Source of the DNA: Amorphochlora amoebiformis
Taxonomy: Eukaryota; Cercozoa; Chlorarachniophyceae
Length of the DNA: 64,000 nt
Assembly (NCBI GenBank): GCA_054601695.1
Contig: BAAHQB010000068.1
Location: forward strand, 1-64,000
Direction of reading: 5' to 3'
Below the pieces are notes generated by a model, which had not been told where the DNA came from, did no database searches, and worked only from the letters and a program-made list of their open reading frames with translations. Both the position numbers and the translations under genes were made by a program. How positions within the stretch are numbered: position 1 is the first letter of the stretch; each line of letters opens with the position of its first letter. This document shows, piece after piece, positions 1 to 18,270 of the stretch.

Positions 1-463
1 CTCAGCTTACACGATAAGTCAAAAGCGGTCATCGACCGTTAATACTTAGTTACTTTTAAAGACTCAAGTTGTAATTTATACTATGATCATCTAGATCATA
101 GTAATTATTATAGTAGTATTAAATAATGCCATAGGCTAGAAATTCATGATCTATATCATTGATAATTATCTAGATTATTAATTTCTGGGAATAATTTATT
201 ATAAGTAGTATTCAGCAAGTTAATTATTATTATTAAACTTTAATCTTAGTAGTTAATTATTACTTTAATCTTAGTAGCTCTAGAGCTATAGTTAATAATT
301 ATTAGTATTCAGGCTAATAAATTATGTCAGAATCAGACACAAATATTATTTGACATTAGTCGATCACTCTATGATTATTAAATTTAATACTGTCAGTCTT
401 AGTAATTAATATATATATATATATATATCTGTATTATTATTATTATTATTATTATATATCTAG

Positions 464-557
<94 letters not shown>

Positions 558-726
558 TATTATTATTACATGTACATATATATTTAAAAATATATAGGTA
601 TTTTTTTTTCATATTTATAATATCATAAATAATATGTAATAATATATAATTCAAATAATCAAAAAAGATGTGCTGTTTAATAAATGAGATATAATTTTAT
701 TGTGTGTGTTTTCATACATGCATATA
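1..726. other. AT-rich flank with TTA and TA microsatellites
   Basis: No gene is visible. The first 400 bases are AT-rich unique sequence with many short ATTATT and CTAG motifs. From about 408 to 560 there are (TA)n tracts broken by ATT/TTA trinucleotide runs (about 434-456 and 499-515). The segment from 660 to 726 is the 3' flank of the minus-strand transposase. Confidence 0.7.
696..701 (-). promoter_or_regulatory. Candidate poly(A) signal of the transposase
   Basis: The minus strand reads AATAAA about 26 bases past the stop codon at 727-729. A hexamer match in AT-rich DNA is weak evidence, but the position is right for a polyadenylation signal. Confidence 0.35.
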
Positions 727-2063
727 TTAAGTCTTGCGTCTATTTCGTCGGGCCTTCCTGCGCATTAACCGATCCACTTTCTCACCATGAAGGCTAGCAG
801 CACGCATACCCAAAAGAGCTCCCACCTTGGCCATGCGAGGAGCCCTGCCTCTGGTAGCTTTAATCCTATCTTCAGAGATCCCATAATCAGTTTCTACCGC
901 CGTGTCGTTCGCAATTTCTCGCCCCGAGGAACCTGAGTCAGTGTCCGATGATAGTGGATCTCCGGGTTGGATGTAAGAGTTACAGGAGGCGTCGGCTTCA
1001 TCAGCGTCGTCACCAGAACCTGAACCAATTTTGATTTCACCGCGAGGCATGCGAGCAATCCTTGCAGCCTTACGTCTTCGCCCGAGTCTTGGTTGATTCT
1101 TGCGTTCTCGGGGTCGTCTTCGCGTTCGTTTTGCCTCGGGTACAATAGCTGGAACACCGTGGAGTTCAGCAGCTCTCCAATTGGCTGCAGCAAGCTCTTC
1201 GTGCTCTTTCTTGGATAGGCCCAATCTTCGAATTGGCCGGAACTTCTGCTTGATTTGGATGAGTTGGAAAACGAAACGAGCGACTATAGAATGTCGTTCC
1301 CTATTATGACGCCACCTCGTCATACACGCAAACTGTTTTACGCGAGCGAAGACGTTCTCGACGATCGAACGGTAATTACCGAAGCGTTTTCACGAATTTG
1401 TTGCTCAGTGAGCTCACCGCCTCTTGGTTTGCGATGAGGACATTTGTACATTGGATCTCTCCTGCAGAGATAAGCACCATCAGCCCCCACACGCTCGAAG
1501 AACTGCAACCCTTCCACCAGTCCCTCTCTTCGGTTAATGTTTAGGTCCGAAATGCTCCCCGCAGGATGTCCAGACGATAGCCAGCACACATCCCCAGTGT
1601 TGGCAGCAACGGCGATCGCATACCTCATGGCGAATTTCCGCCTCTTGTAAGTGTAGTGTTTCTTCGCTTCCGCACTATCACTTGGACGATTTATCATGAA
1701 ATCTGATGAATCAGTGTGCATACTGCAGTAAGCATCCGGTCCGTCCATGAAGATGGCAGATTTCAGCCGGTTCTCGAACTTGATCTCGTCCATGAAAGCC
1801 TCTACAATACTGAGAGTCCTCCACACCTTCTCAGAGTGCTTTTGTCGACACCTCTTCCAGATCGTACCGCCGTAGTGCCCTTTTGGATACTTCCAAGCGA
1901 AGTGCAGTGCCATCAAGAAATCGAGACAGGAAACACCAGTCCTTTGACCACAATATTTGTCGACTGCATAGCAGCACTCTTGGAGGCTGAGACCAAGATT
2001 GCTGTTGAAGGCGCTCTCGTTGAAGCGGTTGAAGTAATGGGAATATATCCTTTGATTTTTCAT
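727..2063 (-). pseudogene. PIF/Harbinger-like (DDE_Tnp_4) transposase, frameshifted
   Basis: Two overlapping-frame pieces make one transposase: an upstream part (1338-2063, 241 aa) and a downstream part (727-1323, open in frame back past 1359). The upstream part has an N-terminal helical region and then a DDE nuclease core. The first Asp is D107 in IFMDGPD, followed by a Tyr/Lys-rich block, the HPAGSISDLNINR stretch typical of this family, and the second Asp D195 in GADGAYL. The third acid, Glu in IVENVFARVKQF, is at 1357-1359 but in the other frame. The switch lies just before it, near 1370, and amounts to one base missing (or a -1 shift). The C-terminal part is basic and Asp/Ser-rich, ending in a Lys/Arg cluster. 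Family: cut-and-paste DNA transposases that usually make 3-bp target duplications. Most likely a dead copy; programmed frameshifting or a sequencing error are alternatives. Confidence 0.8.
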
Positions 2064-2486
2064 CCTGAAAAAAAATTCATTTATCTGAATTTTATCATCG
2101 AAAATTCATTTGCGAATAATCGGCAACTCATCTGCCAATCATCTGCAAATAATCGGATGAAAAACGCTTAATTACCGTTTTCATGGAGGGGACAGGAGCT
2201 AGAAACTCCGGACTTTCACAGGCCCCATCAGCTGGCGCTCGAGCCTTCATATCTGGCGTCTGTGGGTTCCGAATGTTTGTTGGTTTAGGTAAATATACTT
2301 GAATCCGACGACTGAATAATCGGCAAATCATCGGCAAATCATCGGCAAATCATCGGCAAATCATCGGCAAATAATCCTGGTAATAATACCTTAATTTCTA
2401 CACCCGAAAAGATAGAAACATTTCCAAACGCCTCTCTTGAATACAAACCTCAAACCGCCAAACGTCACCAACTAAGCCTGGGAAAC
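2064..2486. other. Divergent intergenic region between the two element-like genes
   Basis: This 0.4 kb lies between the 5' ends of the minus-strand transposase and the plus-strand gene, so it should hold both promoters. It contains degenerate CGGCAA/ATAATCGG words at about 2110-2160 and a regular repeat block at 2321-2375. No TATA element can be singled out against the base composition. Confidence 0.5.
2321..2375. repeat. Five tandem copies of an 11-bp unit (CGGCAAATCAT)
   Basis: The units start at 2321, 2332, 2343, 2354 and 2365. The first four are identical and the last ends CGGCAAATAAT. Related words (AATCGGCAACTCATCTGCCAATCATCTGC) lie at about 2117-2146, beside the transposase start. Short tandem units between divergent transposon genes can be transposase-binding subterminal repeats; that role is inferred. 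Confidence 0.85.
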
Positions 2487-2604
2487 ATGCCTTCAAAAGT
2501 TGCAGAGAAGAAGAAGACACGCGGTCTGTCTAGTAGTGTCTACCGTTCAGAAGAATATCGTAATAAATGCGATTAAAACCGTCCCTGAGCAGGCCAAAGC
2601 CCAC

Positions 2605-3369
2605 ATGTGGAAACACATATGGGAAACCATGATCCTGCCAGCGTTTCTAAACGTGACTCTCACGATGGTGAAGAACTTTGGGTCATCATATCGCAAGCGA
2701 AATGCTGATGACAATGATGATGGTCGACTAGGAAAGCAGCCGCGTAAGGAAAAAAGTCTTATGGACGTACCAGATGCGGATAGCTACCCGGAGCCGGCGC
2801 CGGCTGCGGCTGCGAGTAAACCGTCTGCAGCTGAGCTTTCAGAAGAGGAACTTCTCAAGCTTGCCAATGAGAAGAAACTGCAACACATCAAAGATATTTC
2901 TGCACAAGCGTTTGACCCCCCCTTCTACCTACACTGCAGCTCCGAACTCGCTGGTGCTACCGTCGACGGGTTGTTTATATTCTTCAATAAGGGCAATAAC
3001 AACACTTCTATGAAGCTAACGGTAAAAAACGCCATTCGCATGGTTCACGTGAGGAAGATCATCTCACCTCCTGTTGCGGATATGCTAAGGAAGCTCCCTC
3101 CAAGTATTTTCGCTCAAGCCAAGTCAGGGTTCGTGACACTAAAAGAGAAGCCCTTGCCCCCCATTGAGGTGGAATTTTCAGTTCCAATTCCAGAAGAATA
3201 CTCACCGCTAGAGTACACGCTTTTTAAGCTCGACAAGTTCGTTGGCTTCTGGTTCAAGAAGATTAAAGAGAAGGAAGAGACGGTCGGGGATGACTCCGAC
3301 TCAAACGCAGAAGAGTTCGCAGCTGTCGGTCGCTACAAGAAGAAAACGGCTGCGTTACTTCAGTTATAA
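2605..3369 (+). CDS. Hypothetical protein divergent from the transposase
   Basis: I do not recognise this protein. The reading frame is open from about 2500; the first in-frame ATG is at 2605, giving 254 aa. It is hydrophilic, with an acidic/basic linker (RKRNADDNDDGR), an Ala/Pro-rich stretch (PEPAPAAAASKPSAAE), a charged helix, a central Pro- and aromatic-containing domain and an acidic Asp/Ser/Glu tail. No membrane segment or signal peptide is seen. A better-placed ATG at 2487 opens a lysine-rich 29-codon peptide in another frame that stops just as this frame becomes protein-like, so the true 5' end may have been broken by a one-base indel near 2565-2575. Harbinger elements often carry a second gene, and the head-to-head placement suggests this could be it, but there is no Myb/SANT motif. 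Confidence 0.6.
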   Translation: MWKHIWETMILPAFLNVTLTMVKNFGSSYRKRNADDNDDGRLGKQPRKEKSLMDVPDADSYPEPAPAAAASKPSAAELSEEELLKLANEKKLQHIKDISAQAFDPPFYLHCSSELAGATVDGLFIFFNKGNNNTSMKLTVKNAIRMVHVRKIISPPVADMLRKLPPSIFAQAKSGFVTLKEKPLPPIEVEFSVPIPEEYSPLEYTLFKLDKFVGFWFKKIKEKEETVGDDSDSNAEEFAAVGRYKKKTAALLQL

Positions 3370-3373
3370 TAAA
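3368..3373 (+). promoter_or_regulatory. Candidate poly(A) signal overlapping the stop codon
   Basis: AATAAA begins on the second base of the TAA stop (3367-3369). It mirrors the AATAAA found behind the transposase on the other strand. Weak by itself in AT-rich DNA. Confidence 0.35.
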
Positions 3374-4498
<1,125 letters not shown>

Positions 4499-4501
4499 TC
4501 T

Positions 4502-4896
4502 CCTAACCCGACACCCTAACCCTAATCCTAACCCTAACCCTAACCCTAACCCTAACCCTAACCCTAACCCTAACCGGACACCCTAACCCGACACCCTAAC
4601 TCGACACCCTCTAGACCCTAACCCGACACCCTAACCCTAACCCTAACCCTAACCCGACACCCTATCCCGACACCCTAACCCTAACCACACGACACCAACA
4701 CAACCCTAACCCGACACCCTAACTCTAACCCGACACCGTAACCCTAACCCGACACCCTAACCCTAACCCTAACCCTAACCCGACATCCTAACCCTTACCC
4801 GACACCCTAACCCTAACCCGACACCCTGCTAACTAGCCTAACCCTACTAGCCTAACCCTAGAACCTAGAGAACCCGACACCTTAACCCTAACCAAC
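4502..4896. repeat. Interstitial telomere-type array, CCCTAA strand, with CCCGACAC variant
   Basis: About 400 bases of CCCTAA hexamers, up to about nine in a row (4530-4574), are interrupted roughly fifteen times by CCCGACAC or close variants, often as CCCTAACCCGACACCCTAA. The plus strand carries the C-rich strand, as at a left chromosome end. Degeneracy rises to the right (CTAGCCTAACCCTACTAGCC). This is an internal block, not the window end. Confidence 0.95.
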
Positions 4897-4993
4897 CCCA
4901 TTTATCTAGTTTATATATATCTAGTATATATACATGTATATATACATGTATATATATAAGTACACATACTATAGTTTATATATCATGATCTAG

Positions 4994-5374
4994 ATGATAT
5001 ACAATAATACAAACATCAGGCGTCAAGCTCTAGTCTTTGTCGTGGACATCACCATACTCGAATTATGCTGTAGTGTTCATGACAAGTCTCTAGTGTTCAA
5101 ACATCAGACAAGTCGATATTCACACTTAATACGACAAGGTCCCCGAGTATTAGTTCTTAAATTTAGTTGTATTGTTCACGACAAGTCTCCAGTGTTCAAA
5201 CATCAATACAAATCCGTATTCAAATTAATACGACAAGCCCCTGTATTGGACCACAAGAAGAGAAGTCAGTACTCGATCAGACAGGTTAGGTGCGTCAACA
5301 ACACGGACGACAATGATGTCACTAGTTTTCTTAACCTCAGCTGGACCAAGGACAGGGAAAGAGTTAGTAAATAG
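4994..5374 (+). CDS. Subtelomere-like hypothetical ORF with 33-residue tandem repeat
   Basis: The 126-codon frame starts at ATG 4994, just right of the CCCTAA array. It holds two related 99-bp units (aligned at about 5074 and 5173) that stay in frame as 33-residue repeats sharing VHDKSxVFKHQ and LIRQ motifs. A diverged half copy precedes them. The protein is basic, with no recognised domain. It may be only a minisatellite whose period happens to be a multiple of three. Expression is unproven. Confidence 0.25.
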   Translation: MIYNNTNIRRQALVFVVDITILELCCSVHDKSLVFKHQTSRYSHLIRQGPRVLVLKFSCIVHDKSPVFKHQYKSVFKLIRQAPVLDHKKRSQYSIRQVRCVNNTDDNDVTSFLNLSWTKDRERVSK

Positions 5375-5849
5375 AGAGAACGACAGGAAGTGAGAGGAGA
5401 GAAAGGTATAGACGAATTAGGGATAAGATAAAGACAAGAGATGAGAAGAAAGACAAATTGAGAGAGATGAAAGAATGCATGTACCAGGTATCATCTTCTA
5501 GCGATTAGGGGCCGGACGGTGATTGTTGATAGTCCAATGTATATGTCCTCTTCAATGGAGACACTCTAGACACTCACATGGGCCGGCTGTTCTCGATCGT
5601 CCGATCTGTAACATTGCCGAACCCATATGCCCTTCCAAGATTTCCTAAGGTATCTCTAATATTCCTAATCTGTAACATTGAGGAAACCCTACCCTTCCAA
5701 AATTTGCTAAGGTATCTCTGGTATCTCCGGATATACGATATACCTGTACGTTGAAAGGGGATCTAGATTGAGATACGTGTAAGCAAGTTCCACTACCACG
5801 ACAAGCCCGAAGGGGCTCCTGTGTTTCACTTGTATATCGGGTACGCCTG
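5375..5849. other. Unique spacer with purine-rich start and 64-bp duplication
   Basis: The first 85 bases are GA-rich. Two related units begin at 5604 and 5668 (ATCTGTAACATTG...CCTTCCAA..TTT.CTAAGGTATCTCT), a 64-bp tandem duplication with several differences. The rest to 5849 is unique, with no convincing coding frame. Confidence 0.6.
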
Positions 5850-7265
<1,416 letters not shown>

Positions 7266-7299
7266 ATATATGCGTACACAGATATGATGTGCACATGAA

Positions 7300-7810
7300 G
7301 TTGTAGTTGTTTATATAAATAGAGGCGCTAGTGAGTGACTTGTTACATGGGCACGTAATGATAGAGGGTTGGAAGTGAGTGTTTATTGTTACATGTGGAT
7401 GTATGTATTGCATTGTTACATGTGTATGTGGTTGTAGAGGTGTGTGAGCGAGTTGTAGTGTGAGAGGATTGTGAGTCTTTAGAGCTACATTTGGATGTCG
7501 CTGTAGAGGCTTGTGAGTGAGTTATAGTTGTAGATGGAGACTTGTGAGTGAGTTATAGTTGTAGATAGAGACTTGTGAGTGAGTTATAGTTGTGGAGACT
7601 TGTGAGTTGTATTGTTGTTACATGGATGCGGTTAGAGTCTTGCGAGCGAGTTGTAGAGGCTTGTGAGTTGCATAGTTACATGGAGTGACTTGTACTTGTA
7701 CAGGGCCGTGAGTGAGTTGTATAGTTACAATGTGGATGCGGTTATAGAGGCTTGTGTGTGAGTTGTAGTTGTAGTTGTAGAAGGCTTGTGAGTGAGCTGT
7801 TACATTTGGA
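7300..7810. repeat. Degenerate GT-rich minisatellite upstream of the G-alpha gene
   Basis: Repeated words GAGGCTTGTGAGTGAGTTATAGTTGTAG and TGTTACATGTGGATG recur with period near 28-33 bp; the cleanest copies are at about 7507-7600. Copies drift strongly toward both ends. No gene is supported here. Confidence 0.75.
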
Positions 7811-8332
7811 TTCACGAGCCAGGTGTGTCCTGCAGCACAAATCATTCAAGCGCAATAATTCGATAATCGAACAAGGAAAGATCACCACGAAACTATACAA
7901 GCAAGCAGTGCATGTAGACGTGTAGACGTAATAGCGTGAGATCACGCAGAAGGTTTTCAAAGAGACTTGTCCACATCGACTGCTTCCGAGCGGGTTGTGT
8001 GGTGAGGCAGCGGTTTGTGTTTTATTTTTGGGAGGGGATGTGATGTGCATTTGCAACATGTTGTCGAGAGGGGCTTGGATTTCGGTCACCAATTGACGTG
8101 CATCATACTGATCGCCCGCCCACATAAAGGGGTTGGAAGCGGAAGTGTACGGGGTCAAATGGAGGGTGATCGGTAGAAGCATGTGTGACATGCGTGAGTG
8201 ACATCGAAAAATGGTAAATAATTCCGCGGGTCGGATCTCTCTTGACTCTCCGAGCCGGCGAGCGAAACGGAGGGACGGGTTCCAGCTTGATTCAGGGAGC
8301 GATAGCCCGACAGGTTCGAGGATCGAGGAAGA
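7811..8332. other. 5' flank of the G-alpha gene
   Basis: Unique sequence, clearly higher in GC than the surroundings, leading to the ATG at 8333. It presumably contains the promoter and 5' untranslated region. No TATA box or initiator can be assigned. Frames here on either strand lack family features. Confidence 0.45.
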
Positions 8333-11811
<3,479 letters not shown>

Positions 11812-12767
11812 AAGGCTTCCCCGCTCATACTAAAGACTACACGACTCAAAGCCAAAATGGTAGCTCAGATTCCTGCCCCAGTACTCAGCCTTCGTTCACT
11901 ATCTTTCTTCTCCTACGTAACCCTCGTAATTACGTACGACACCCTCGTTACAAACCCGACTGCGATTAAGATGGTAGATCTAGCTAGTAGATATGTGTCA
12001 CGGTATGCGGCATGCAACTCCATCTATCTGCCCAGCTTGCCGTTCACTCTGATTTAGTTAGTTTCTAGACCTTCTAGAGTTTCTACAGGCTTCTTCAATG
12101 TACCACTGCGATGTTTCTCTAGTTTCTATACTTATATATCTTGCTATAAAATAACGTTACACATGATCTATGATCTAGATGATTTTCAATGACCTACATG
12201 ACTAGAATGATTTAATCTACCTCTGACTTCCTAGCTAGACTAGCCTACTATTCTTTAACTACTAGAACTAGTTAATACTATAAATCAATCATCCACACTC
12301 TAGCTAGCTACTCCAGCTAGTGTGACACTAGTCCAGCTAGTCCAGGCTCTACTAGCTAGCTCTAGAGGCTCCAGCTGCTAGATCTAGACGGGTTGTTGTC
12401 TAGACCGTATATCTATAACTAGCTAGATGAGTACTAAAAGTAGCGTACGGTGCATGTTCTCTTGATGACCTAGATGACCTAGATGACAGTTGAGTCACTC
12501 TATATATATCTAGCTAGTTGTCAATAACGTTACTTTATCAGACTATAGATTATTTTAAATTTGTAAATTCTCCCCATCCAGAAAATTGGTACAAGGATGA
12601 TAAACGCAGAATAAGCTCTAAATCGTAGTATTAGAGGCTTCTCGAGCTATTCCCCAAGGTAGAAGTAATGCAGCACTTCACAACCACCATCCAGAGGCCT
12701 TCAAACAATATTCTTTATTATACGCTAGAAGACCCAATTCCCATTCCCGCATATATACATATATAGT
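11812..12767. other. 3' flank of G-alpha, CTAG-rich spacer
   Basis: The first 250 bases are moderate-GC and probably 3' untranslated; a 66-codon frame at 11857-12057 has no family features and is not annotated. From about 12060 to 12530 the sequence is dense in CTAG/CTAGCTAG words, including a short dyad CTAGTGTGACACTAG near 12317. From 12530 on it is AT-rich unique sequence. Confidence 0.5.
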
Positions 12768-13270
<503 letters not shown>

Positions 13271-13289
13271 GCTCGAATGACATCTGAAT

Positions 13290-13660
13290 CGATGATAGTA
13301 TCGAGTATCGTAGACAATACACATATCGCGTATCGTAGACAATACACATATCGACTATCGTAGATAATGCATATAATATATCTACAATACGTTCAACCTT
13401 TATGTGCTTCAATATCGTGTATAGATAGTTACATGTCCTCACATCATCGCGCATGAGCACGGCGTGATTGTGCGTGAGAATAAAGTAACTTATAGGACAT
13501 ATCCTCACGTGATCGTGTTGACCATCACGTCATTGCGCATGAGAAGGAAGCAACCTATACTACATGGCAAGCCTCACATGATAGCGTAGCGCATGAGCAT
13601 AACGTCATTGCGTATGAGCATGACGTGATCGCGACTGAGCATGACGTGATTGGTGATGAA
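13290..13660. repeat. Degenerate minisatellites (25-bp and about 21-bp units)
   Basis: From about 13300 to 13375 three 25-bp units read ATCGTAGACAATACACATATCG with changes. From about 13435 to 13660 a looser unit near 21 bp recurs (GCATGAGCATGACGTGATTG and variants). The latter has many TGACGT words, which also match CRE-type binding sites, but this is probably chance from repetition. Confidence 0.65.
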
Positions 13661-13779
13661 TCTAGTGACTATGAAGCAACCCGAATATCTTTGTGAGTTG
13701 AGAGCGTGTGTAGTTGGGTAAAGCAGGCCAAAAGTGAGTGAAGCCAAGGTGAGTGAGGCGTTGCGTTGCTGTATGAGAC

Positions 13780-14190
13780 ACTGTTAGGCCAAGCTGAGTG
13801 TTGGTGTATGAGACAATGTTAGGCCCAGCTGAGTGTTGGTGTATGAGAAAGTGTTAGGCCAAGCTGAGTGTTGGTGTATGAGACAGTGTTAGGCCCAGCT
13901 GAGTGTTGGTGTATGAGATACTGTTAGGCCCAGCTGAGTGTTGGTGTATGAGACAGGGTTAGGCCCAGCTGAGTGTTGATGTATGAGACAGTGTTAGGCC
14001 AAGCTGAGTGTTGATGTATGAGACAGTGTTAGGCCCAGCTGAGTGTTGGTGTATGAGACAGGGCTAGGCCCAGCTGGGTGTTGATGTATGAGACAGTGTT
14101 AGGCCAAGGTGAGTGTTGGTGTATGAGACAGTGTTAGGCCAAGGTGAGTGTTGTTGTTGTTGTATGAGGCGGTGTTAGGCCAAGATGAAT
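13780..14190. repeat. 35-bp minisatellite, about 11-12 copies
   Basis: Unit AGGCCCAGCTGAGTGTTGGTGTATGAGACAGTGTT, in two alternating versions (AGGCCAAGCT and AGGCCCAGCT). Copies are 85-100 percent alike by eye. A diverged lead-in starts near 13690 and the last unit has a GTTGTTGTTG expansion at about 14150-14162. Confidence 0.92.
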
Positions 14191-14307
14191 GTATGATGAT
14201 GATTCAAGCGTCTTTAACGGCCTGAAGCAAATGATACGCTAACACCCAGATACACTAACACTCAAGGCTACTAACACTACGAAACCATACCCAAACCTGC
14301 ACCAACA

Positions 14308-14352
<45 letters not shown>

Positions 14353-14408
14353 ATACATACATACATATATGTATATATATGTATATACATATGTATGTAT
14401 GTGTAATG

Positions 14409-14445
<37 letters not shown>

Positions 14446-14573
14446 CAACCCTTTTCCATCCATCGTATATCGTCCCATCTCCCTTTGCCACAAAACAACA
14501 CCCTTTATGTGTATATATATATCTACACTGTATATACTTATAATGATATATATATATATATATACTTATAATG

Positions 14574-14628
<55 letters not shown>

Positions 14629-14656
14629 TTTATACATATATATACACACATACAAC

Positions 14657-14722
<66 letters not shown>

Positions 14723-14776
14723 GATATAAATTAACTACACTATAGACAATATTTACATACATATGCACACACACAT

Positions 14777-14833
<57 letters not shown>

Positions 14834-15110
14834 TGTGTATACATGTAAATTTATATAATATATAATACACACACATACACACACACACATATATATATAT
14901 ATATATGTATATCTAAATATATATATATATATACATACATTTATATGTATGTATATATATATATATGTATGTATGTATATATATATATATATATATACAT
15001 ATAATATGTATGTGTATATATGTATATGTGTATGTGTATACATACATATATATATGTATGTATGTATATACATACACACATAAACATATATATATATACA
15101 TATATACATG
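14308..15110. repeat. Compound TA/CA microsatellites
   Basis: (TA)n, (CA)n and TATG/TACA steps, with one short unique island (CCAACCCTTTTCCATCCATCGTATATCGTCCC) at about 14445-14475. No coding frame is supported. Confidence 0.85.
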
Positions 15111-15111
15111 T

Positions 15112-15186
15112 ATATGTTATGTAGATAATCTATGTTCTTTTTAAATATGTGTATAAATATAGTTTTGTATAGTTCAGAATATTACA

Positions 15187-15217
<31 letters not shown>

Positions 15218-15283
15218 GTTATGTAGATAATCTATGTTCTATATAAATATGTGTATAAATATAGTTTTATATAGTTCAGAAAA
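15112..15283. repeat. About 70-bp direct duplication, period 102 bp
   Basis: GTTATGTAGATAATCTATGTTCT...ATATGTGTATAAATATAGTTTT.TATAGTTCAGAA occurs at 15112-15181 and 15214-15283, separated by a TA tract. The copies differ at only a few sites. Confidence 0.85.
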
Positions 15284-15399
15284 TTGTATATAACGTAGAT
15301 ATGATATACATAAATGTATATTGGTATGGATCATACAGGTATACATCTAATGTATATGTATATCAACCAAATTATTTGCATATAATTTTTGTATATACG

Positions 15400-15402
15400 T
15401 AT

Positions 15403-15443
<41 letters not shown>

Positions 15444-15483
15444 CATATGTATGTATATATGTATATATATATATATATATATA

Positions 15484-15553
<70 letters not shown>

Positions 15554-15555
15554 GA
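15400..15555. repeat. TA microsatellite
   Basis: Short CA run at 15402-15413, then (TA)n with TATG steps to 15553. Flanked on the left by AT-rich unique sequence from 15284. Confidence 0.85.
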
Positions 15556-15674
15556 AGATCTGTAGATGTTATATTGTATTTGTAGTAGTATATAGTTTGT
15601 GTTTTGTTTGTACCTCGGATTGGTTGAGGTTTTGTGTCGCGTGTTGAAGACCATCCAACACCGTCTCAAAGTAA

Positions 15675-15755
15675 CTGCCCATGTCCACATGCCCATATGC
15701 CCATATGCCCATATGCCCATATGCCCATATGCCCACATGCCCATATGCCCATGCA
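15675..15755. repeat. 8-bp tandem repeat CCCATATG
   Basis: About nine copies of CCCATATG (one CCCACATG variant) between 15685 and 15752, preceded by CCCATGTCCACATG. Every frame is open through it, which creates spurious Pro/His/Met/Ile ORFs on both strands. Confidence 0.92.
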
Positions 15756-15888
15756 CACCCATCACACGCAACCATCAGACGCAGTGATGACACGCGATGA
15801 TGTAGGATGTGCACGTGGATATATCCTAGCTGTAGTGATGATATTTGTATGTCTATGTGTATATGCATGTGCATTGCATTAGCTGTAG

Positions 15889-15990
15889 TGATGGTGTATG
15901 AGTGTGTGTATGTGTATGAGTGTGTGTATGTGTATGAGTGTGTGTATGTGTATGAGTGTGTGTTTGTGTATGAGTGTGTGTGTAATATGT
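15889..15990. repeat. 18-bp tandem repeat (ATGAGTGTGTGTATGTGT)
   Basis: Four to five copies with one TTTGTGT variant. The period is a multiple of three, so one frame reads a Val-Tyr-Glu-Cys-Val-Tyr repeat without a stop; this is not evidence of a gene. Confidence 0.88.
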
Positions 15991-16021
15991 ATGTGAATGT
16001 GGATATGTCTGAGCTGTCGTG

Positions 16022-16625
16022 ATGGTATGTGTAAGGACAGACTTAAATTCGGGTAGCATAACAACAAGCACGTACGCATTCAAACACATACACATACACA
16101 TACACAAACACATACACATACCATCACGGCAGCTAATCATCCACTCACATCGACATACATACACATATACATCAACATACACATACGCATACACATCCAG
16201 ATACACATCCACATCCACATCCACATACACATCCACATACACATACACATCCACATACACATACACATACACATACACATCACGGCAACTAATCCTCCAC
16301 TCACATCGACATATATGCACGTATACATCCAGATGTACATGAACATACAAATACACATACACATAACCACCACGATAGCTAATGCAGAATACATTCCTAT
16401 ATACATGCATACACATTCACGTCACGTACACATAAACATACACACCACGGCAAAACAAGGGCAGATATGTGTATGCGTTTGCATTCGTATGCTACCCGAA
16501 TGTACCTCCGTACTCACGGCAAAACACGGACAGATATGCTTATTATGTGTTTGTAATCATATGTAGCTACCCGAATGTAAGTCCGTCCTCACGGCAAAAC
16601 AGGGACAGATTCTCGATACCACCTT
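16022..16625. repeat. CACATA satellite with a repeated CACGGCA module
   Basis: (CACATA)n and (CACATC)n tracts are separated by ATCACGGCA(G/A)CTAATC(A/C)TCCACTCACATCGACATA, seen at about 16120 and 16279. From 16440 to 16612 a second module, CTACCCGAATGTAAGTCCGTCCTCACGGCAAAACAGGGACAGAT, appears in three related copies; its reverse complement is at about 16033-16060. A related piece (CAGCCCGTCCTCGCGACAAAATAAG) lies near 23227. Confidence 0.75.
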
Positions 16626-16664
16626 CAATATCAACACTCTCAGATTTATAATAGATATATGGGT

Positions 16665-18270
<1,606 letters not shown>

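Noticed and set aside
11857-12057. 66-codon frame after the G-alpha stop
   Set aside because: No family features; more likely 3' untranslated sequence.
13435-13660. Cluster of CRE-like TGACGT binding sites
   Set aside because: The motif recurs because it is part of a degenerate tandem repeat; no gene is positioned to use it.
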